This document shows, in pieces, positions 41,136-45,150 of a stretch of DNA of 45,150 nt (position 1 is its first letter; every line of letters starts with the position of its first letter). The translations under genes and the position numbers were made by a program. Below the pieces are notes generated by a model. That model did no database searches, had not been told where the DNA came from, and saw only the letters and a program-made list of their open reading frames with translations. Source of the stretch: Betaproteobacteria bacterium (lineage in GTDB: Bacteria; Pseudomonadota; Gammaproteobacteria; Burkholderiales; UBA3065); the NCBI GenBank assembly GCA_027490755.1, contig JAIXXL010000039.1:1-45150 (forward strand), given 5' to 3'.

Positions 41136-42650
41136 ATGACCACCATCCGTCAGCAGGACCTGATCGACAGCGTCGCCGGTGCGCTGCAGTACATCAGCTA
41201 CTACCACCCGGTCGACTACATCACCAATCTCGCGCGCGCCTACGAGCTCGAGCAGAGCGTGGCGGCCAAGGACGCGATGGCGCAGATCCTGATCAACTCG
41301 CGCATGTGCGCCGAGGGTCACCGGCCCATCTGCCAGGACACCGGGATCGTCACCGTGTTTGTGAAGGTCGGCATGAACGTGCGCTGGGAGGGCTTTGCCG
41401 GCAGCCTGGACGATGCCATCAACGAGGGCGTGCGCCGCGCCTACATGGACCCCGACAACAAGCTGCGCGCCAGCATCCTTGCCGACCCGGCCGGCAAGCG
41501 CGTCAACACCAGGGACAACACCCCGGCGGTGATCCATCACGAAGTGGTGCCCGGCGACACGGTCGAGATCACCGTCGCGGCCAAGGGCGGCGGCTCCGAG
41601 AACAAGAGCAAGATGGTCATGCTCAACCCGTCCGACAGCATCGTCGACTGGGTGCTGAAGACCGTCCCGACCATGGGCGCCGGCTGGTGCCCGCCGGGCA
41701 TGCTCGGCATCGGTATCGGTGGCACTGCGGAGAAGGCGGCGGTGCTCGCCAAGGAATCGCTGATGGACCCGATCGACATGCAGGAGCTCATCGCGCGTGG
41801 CCCGCAGAACCGCATCGAGGAGCTGCGCATCGAGTTGTATGAAAAGGTCAACGCGCTGGGCATCGGCGCGCAGGGCCTGGGCGGTCTCACCACCGTTCTG
41901 GACGTGAAGATCCGCGACTACCCGACCCACGCGGCGAGCCTGCCGATCTGCATGATCCCCAACTGCGCGGCGACGCGGCACGCTCACTTTGTGCTGGATG
42001 GCTCCGGACCGGTGTACCTGGACCCGCCGAGCCTGGCTGACTGGCCAAAGCTGACCTACGACACCAGCAAGGGCAAGCGTGTTGACCTGGGCAGCGTGAC
42101 GCCGGCCGAGGTTGCCAGCTGGAAGCCCGGCGACGTGCTGCTGCTCAACGGCAAGATGCTGACCGGCCGCGATGCCGCTCACAAGCGCATCACCGAGATG
42201 CTGAACAAGGGCGAGACCCTGCCGGTCGATTTCCGCGGTCGGTTCATCTACTACGTCGGCCCGGTCGATCCGGTGCGCGACGAGGTGGTGGGCCCGGCCG
42301 GTCCGACCACCGCCACCCGCATGGACAAGTTCACCGAGCAGGTGCTGGCGCAGACCGGCCTGCTGGGCATGATCGGCAAGGCCGAGCGCGGCCCGGCGGC
42401 GATCGACGCGATCCGCAAGCACAAGTCGGTCTACCTGATGGCGGTCGGCGGCGCGGCGTATCTGGTCTCCAAGGCGATCAAGGAGGCGCACGTGGTGGCG
42501 TTCCCCGAGATGGGCATGGAGGCGGTCTACGAGTTCACCGTTCAGGACATGCCGGTGACGGTGGCGGTGGACTCGGCCGGCACCAGCGTGCACCAGACCG
42601 GGCCGAAGGAGTGGCAGACCAGGATCGGCAAGATCCCGGTCGTGGCCTGA
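41136..42650 (+). CDS. fumA: Class I (iron-sulfur) fumarate hydratase
   Basis: Hydrates fumarate to malate in the TCA cycle using an oxygen-sensitive [4Fe-4S] cluster. 504 residues in one chain, start at ATG 41136 after AAGGGAG. N-terminal alpha domain: C66 in RPICQDTG, KGGGSENKSKM, GWCPPGMLGIGIGGT and PNCAATRHAHF; C-terminal beta domain: GDVLLLNGKMLTGRDAAHKRI, GRFIYYVGPVDPV and GPTTATRMDKF. Unrelated in sequence to class II FumC. Tartrate dehydratase is the main alternative, but single-chain length favours fumarase. Followed by a strong terminator. Confidence 0.94.
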   Translation: MTTIRQQDLIDSVAGALQYISYYHPVDYITNLARAYELEQSVAAKDAMAQILINSRMCAEGHRPICQDTGIVTVFVKVGMNVRWEGFAGSLDDAINEGVRRAYMDPDNKLRASILADPAGKRVNTRDNTPAVIHHEVVPGDTVEITVAAKGGGSENKSKMVMLNPSDSIVDWVLKTVPTMGAGWCPPGMLGIGIGGTAEKAAVLAKESLMDPIDMQELIARGPQNRIEELRIELYEKVNALGIGAQGLGGLTTVLDVKIRDYPTHAASLPICMIPNCAATRHAHFVLDGSGPVYLDPPSLADWPKLTYDTSKGKRVDLGSVTPAEVASWKPGDVLLLNGKMLTGRDAAHKRITEMLNKGETLPVDFRGRFIYYVGPVDPVRDEVVGPAGPTTATRMDKFTEQVLAQTGLLGMIGKAERGPAAIDAIRKHKSVYLMAVGGAAYLVSKAIKEAHVVAFPEMGMEAVYEFTVQDMPVTVAVDSAGTSVHQTGPKEWQTRIGKIPVVA

Positions 42651-42663
42651 GGCTTTCGCTGTG

Positions 42664-42700
42664 GCGACAAGGCCCGCGTTTGCGGGCCTTGTCGCTCTTG
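42664..42700 (+). terminator. Intrinsic terminator after fumarase
   Basis: Perfect 14-bp stem GCGACAAGGCCCGC (42664-42677) / GCGGGCCTTGTCGC (42682-42695) with a GTTT loop, 13 bases after the fumarase stop and followed by TCTTG. The T-tract is short but the stem is very stable. It isolates the fumarase transcript from the DUF6502 gene. Confidence 0.82.
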
Positions 42701-42804
42701 AGGCGCGGGCTCGAGCTGGGCGTCAGCCGCGTTGCGCGGCCGCCTCGCGTCTCTCGACATTTTCGGTCCGCTTCACGTGTTTCGCGCCATCGTGAACGAA
42801 TTTG

Positions 42805-42813
42805 TGTGAAAAT
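42805..42813 (+). promoter_or_regulatory. Putative extended -10 box for the DUF6502 gene
   Basis: TG (42805-42806), one base, then GAAAAT (42808-42813), 24 bases before the ATG at 42838. The layout matches the TG-N-CAAAAT seen before leuC. The surrounding GAACGAATTTGTG is A/T-rich for this window. No clear -35 box; pattern-based only. Confidence 0.4.
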
Positions 42814-42837
42814 TTCCCGCAATCAGGCCGTCAACAT

Positions 42838-43707
42838 ATGTCCTCCTTGCAACCTTCCCCCGCCCTGACCCGCGCGTTCTGCGTCGTGGTGCGTCCGCTC
42901 GTCCGTTTGCTGGTGTCCCGCGGGCTGACGTTGCAGTCAGCGGTTGAGTTGCTAAAGCGCGCCTATGTGGAAGTTGCGGTGAACGACCTCGGCATCTCGG
43001 AGGGGGAGTTGACTGATAGCCGGATCTGCCTCCTTACCGGCGTTCATCGAGCTGAAGTGAAGCGCCTGCGGGCGCTCGGTTCTGAGCAAACGAGTCTGCC
43101 CAAGGGGCTCTCTATGGGGGCTCAGGTTGTCAGTCGCTGGCTCACCGAGGCCGGCTGGCAGGATCCTGAAGGCCGGCCTCTGGCGATTCCGCGTCTCGCG
43201 AGCAAGGGGGGTAGCCATTCTTTTGATGCGCTGGTGGCGGGTGTATCCCGCGACATCCGCGCGCGCCCGCTGCTGGATGAGTGGCTCCGCCTTGGCATTG
43301 TCGAGATCGATGCGGAAGATCGCGTCAGTCTGGTCACAGAGGGCTTTGTACCCTCCTATGGGGTCGACGAAAAACTCGCGTACCTCGCGCTCAACGTAGG
43401 TGACCACGCCCGCGCGGCGACCGCGAATGTTCTGGGCGAGGGCGAGCCCTGGTTCGAGCGCAGCCTCCATTACGTCGGCTTGACGCCAGAGCAGGTATCG
43501 GAGGTGCGCGCTGCGGCCGCAGACGCCGGTCAGCAGGCGCTCCTGCGGATCAACCGGATGGTCGGTGACCAACCGTCCGAGGCGTCTTCCGACGCCAACC
43601 AGAGGTTCACCTTCGGTGCCTACTTCTACGCCGAGCCGATTGCGCCGGGTGACGCTGCGTCGGCTGACCAAGGCTTGCCCCAATCGACCGGGAGGGCGTT
43701 GCAGTGA
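42838..43707 (+). CDS. DUF6502-type protein, possible helix-turn-helix regulator
   Basis: 289 residues from ATG 42838. Sequence resembles the uncharacterised DUF6502 family: N-terminal LTRAFCVVVRPLVRLLVSRGLTLQSAVELLKRAYVEVA, then ELTDSRICLLTGVHRAEVKRLRAL, which looks like a helix-turn-helix (the TGVHRxEVKRLR segment as recognition helix, about residues 66-80), then VVSRWLTEAGWQDPEGRPLAIP. The C-terminal half (DEKLAYLALNVGDHARAATANVL, RSLHYVGLTPEQV) is helical. No signal peptide, so cytoplasmic. The TGA overlaps the GTG start of the secreted DUF5666-type gene (GTGA), so the two are translated together. Third-position GC looks lower than in the core genes. Family name is from memory of motifs, not a search; role unknown. 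Confidence 0.75.
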   Translation: MSSLQPSPALTRAFCVVVRPLVRLLVSRGLTLQSAVELLKRAYVEVAVNDLGISEGELTDSRICLLTGVHRAEVKRLRALGSEQTSLPKGLSMGAQVVSRWLTEAGWQDPEGRPLAIPRLASKGGSHSFDALVAGVSRDIRARPLLDEWLRLGIVEIDAEDRVSLVTEGFVPSYGVDEKLAYLALNVGDHARAATANVLGEGEPWFERSLHYVGLTPEQVSEVRAAAADAGQQALLRINRMVGDQPSEASSDANQRFTFGAYFYAEPIAPGDAASADQGLPQSTGRALQ

Positions 43708-45150
43708 GGCCTTGTCTCACCCCGATTCTCTTGGCACTCCCGCTGCTGCGCAGTGTCTTGGGTGTCACCTTTGCCGGTGTGGCGCTCGCGCTGGCCGGAC
43801 CTGCAGCCGCGGTCCCGGTGTGTATGGATCCGGAAGGCGGGATCGGCGGAACCGGGGTTCGCGTCGAAGCGCCGGGTGGCATCGGCGGTACAGGCAATTC
43901 TGGTGAGGGCGGAATAGGCGGTACCGGCAACTCGGCTGGCGGGATTGGGGGTACCGGATTGGCGCCGGGCGGGATCGGTGGGACCGGTTCGCAGGCTCGT
44001 GTCACCGACGGCGCTGAGTTGCGCATGGCCAAGGGGGCAACGCTTGGAGTGATCGGCACCGTCACCGGGTTTGCTTCCGTCTGCGTCGCGGGGCTTGAGA
44101 TCCACACCAGCTCGCAGACCGAGTTTTTCGAGAATGGTCGTCGGGTAACGTCGGCCTCTGTGGCGGTTGGCCATGTGGTCTCCGTCGAGGCAGTCCGCAC
44201 CGCCACGGGTTTTGTGGCGAAGGACGTTCACATCGTTAATTTGGTGGAGGGGCCGGCACGACGCGAAGCCGACGGCAGCTTCAAGGTGATGGGCCAGACC
44301 GTGCGTCTGGCGTCCGGCGCCCGGCTTGTCGGCCCCGTCGAGAAAAATCAGGCGGTCAGGGTGAGTGGGCTCAGGGCTCCAGACGGAAGCATCCTTGCGT
44401 CCCGCGTCGAGGCGGCTCCGGGCTTGCGCGAGGCGAGCCTGATCGGCCAAGTCTCCGGCAAGGCACTGGCAGCATTCAGCGGTGGCACGCCGCTGGTTGG
44501 GCGGGTTCCGGAAGGCAGCCAGGCGCGTATCCTGCGCGGCACCTGGAATGGCGAGGCGCTGGTTGTCTCGAAGCATCAGGATGATGGGCGCTACCGGTTC
44601 GTCGGGCGGGCAGACCGGGTCCTGGTCGAGGCTGTCGCCGAACGTGCGTCAGATGGTCGCGGTTTCCGAATCGACGGCAGGCCAGTCTCCCATTCTGGGA
44701 CGGCCCCGGCCTCTGGTGAGCGTGTCCGGGTCTTGGGGCGGATCGATCGGGATGGCGGACTGCGCGCTGAAAGTGTCGAGCGTATCGGCGAGGACTCAGA
44801 GCGTGGCCGGGATAAAGTCGAGCCGCAGTCTGGGGGTGCCGTAGGCGGCGATGACAAGCCGCGAGTCGAAAATTCAAAGCAGGGAGAGACTTCGGGCAAC
44901 AACGACAAAGCGGAGAAGGCCGAGAGGTCCGAGAAGGCCGAGAAGGCCGAGAAGGGCGATAAGGCCGAGAAGACCGAGAGGTCCGAGAGGTCCGAGAGGT
45001 CCGAGAGGTCCGAGAGGTCCGAGAGGTCCGAGAGGTCCGAGAAGGCCGAGAGGTCCGAGAAGGTCGAGAAGGTCGAGAAGGTCGAGAAGGTCGAGAAGGT
45101 CGAGAAGGTCGAGAAGGTCGAGAAGGTCGAGAAGGTCGAGAAGGTCGAGA
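43704..45150 (+). CDS. Secreted DUF5666-type protein with GGIGGTG and E-K/R-x repeats (partial)
   Basis: Open from GTG 43704 to the window edge: 482 codons with no stop, so the 3' end is missing. N-terminal signal peptide of about 37 residues (LLALPLLRSVLGVTFAGVAL, ending GPAAA). Residues 45-95 hold five GGIGGTG motifs. From about 108 come beta-rich modules like DUF5666 (LGVIGTVTGFASVCVAGLEI; FKVMGQTVRLASGARLVG; VRVSGLRAPDGSILASRVEA; ASLIGQVSGKAL; YRFVGRADRVLVEAV; GERVRVLGRIDRDGGLRAESVE), perhaps three to four copies. From residue 404 a three-residue repeat (EKA, ERS, EKV) runs to the edge. Translationally coupled to the DUF6502-type gene. Probably periplasmic or surface exposed. The DUF5666 call is from motif memory; function unknown. 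Confidence 0.8.
   Translation, partial: MRPCLTPILLALPLLRSVLGVTFAGVALALAGPAAAVPVCMDPEGGIGGTGVRVEAPGGIGGTGNSGEGGIGGTGNSAGGIGGTGLAPGGIGGTGSQARVTDGAELRMAKGATLGVIGTVTGFASVCVAGLEIHTSSQTEFFENGRRVTSASVAVGHVVSVEAVRTATGFVAKDVHIVNLVEGPARREADGSFKVMGQTVRLASGARLVGPVEKNQAVRVSGLRAPDGSILASRVEAAPGLREASLIGQVSGKALAAFSGGTPLVGRVPEGSQARILRGTWNGEALVVSKHQDDGRYRFVGRADRVLVEAVAERASDGRGFRIDGRPVSHSGTAPASGERVRVLGRIDRDGGLRAESVERIGEDSERGRDKVEPQSGGAVGGDDKPRVENSKQGETSGNNDKAEKAERSEKAEKAEKGDKAEKTERSERSERSERSERSERSERSEKAERSEKVEKVEKVEKVEKVEKVEKVEKVEKVEKVE
43836..43988 (+). repeat. Five GGIGGTG peptide repeats
   Basis: Encoded at residues 45-51, 58-64, 69-75, 79-85 and 89-95 of the DUF5666-type protein, with spacers of 6, 4, 3 and 3 residues (VRVEAP, NSGE, NSA, LAP). 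Codons vary between copies (GGC/GGG/GGA/GGT; ATC/ATA/ATT), so the amino-acid pattern appears conserved by selection rather than by recent DNA duplication. They follow a single Cys (PVCMDPE) just after the signal peptide. Confidence 0.9.
44913..45150 (+). repeat. 9-nt minisatellite encoding E-K/R-x triplets, continuing past the window
   Basis: About 26 units of nine bases. Early units are mainly GAGAAGGCC (EKA), then seven consecutive GAGAGGTCC (ERS), one EKA, one ERS, then about ten identical GAGAAGGTC (EKV) to the edge. Blocks of identical units show recent slippage or unequal exchange. Nine is a multiple of three, so copy change alters tail length, not frame. The product is a highly charged, likely helical or disordered stalk. 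Confidence 0.93.

Noticed and set aside
42726..42740. GCCGCG-TTG-CGCGGC hairpin considered as a second terminator
   Set aside because: Short stem with no T-tract; the 14-bp hairpin at 42664-42695 already fills the role.
42602..42837. Short open frames between fumarase and the DUF6502 gene
   Set aside because: They cross the terminator hairpin, lack ribosome sites and show no family resemblance.
44913..45150. Considered as a CRISPR array or phase-variable simple repeat
   Set aside because: Units are contiguous 9-mers without spacers, and nine is divisible by three so copy change cannot switch the frame.

Overview
The window is a compact, high-GC (by eye about two-thirds G+C) chromosomal segment of a betaproteobacterium. 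The gene orders leuC-entericidin-leuD-leuB-asd-fimV-truA-trpF-trpB-trpA-accD-folC-SPOR-cvpA-purF-metZ, rppH next to a CNP1-like gene, ileS-lspA-ispH, argD-argF and yjgA/pmbA are all typical of Betaproteobacteria (Rhodocyclales, Nitrosomonadales or Burkholderiales); the exact family cannot be fixed from the sequence. Thirty-nine protein genes are supported. I saw no tRNA, rRNA, CRISPR array, transposase or prophage gene.

Layout. 1-300: non-coding, with a REP-like repeat and a ~53-bp tandem repeat ahead of leuC. 301-4755: leucine biosynthesis (leuC, leuD, leuB) with a 42-residue entericidin-like lipoprotein gene inside, then asd. 4845-16384: an almost unbroken co-directional run: fimV, truA, trpF-trpB-trpA, accD, folC, a SPOR-domain gene, cvpA, purF and metZ. 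16440-19079: an MgtA-type magnesium P-type ATPase, convergent with proS. 20879-22853: a spermidine-synthase-like gene, then rppH and a CNP1-like gene. 22881-29448 (minus strand): ispH, lspA, ileS, argF, argD. 29737-32651: a two-CBS-domain protein, mogA and yjgA (minus), pmbA (plus). 32665-40927 (minus): a metallo-hydrolase, an isochorismatase-like hydrolase, an ABC transporter, a small winged-helix regulator, an FdhF/YdeP-type molybdopterin oxidoreductase and acetyl-CoA synthetase. 41136-42650: class I fumarase with a strong terminator. 42838 to the end: a DUF6502-type gene translationally coupled to a secreted DUF5666-type protein that runs off the window.

How it fits together. The first 30 kb is core housekeeping (Leu, Trp, Arg, Met, lysine/threonine-branch, purine, fatty-acid, folate and isoprenoid synthesis, tRNA charging and modification). 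The accessory content is in the last 15 kb. The acsA, molybdo-oxidoreductase and fumarase genes suggest acetate and C4 metabolism plus a molybdenum enzyme whose cofactor pathway is represented by mogA.

Most interesting: (1) the DUF6502/DUF5666 pair at 42838-45150, whose second product carries five GGIGGTG repeats after a signal peptide, repeated beta-type DUF5666 modules and a growing 9-nt (three-residue E-K/R-x) repeat tail still running at the window edge; (2) a ~50-bp repeat present both upstream of leuC and in frame inside ileS, adding about 30 residues to isoleucyl-tRNA synthetase; (3) an exact 11-bp inverted repeat just downstream of a good promoter for the CBS-domain gene; (4) an intrinsic-terminator hairpin ending about 10 nt before the start codon of the molybdo-oxidoreductase gene, suggesting attenuation or insulation.
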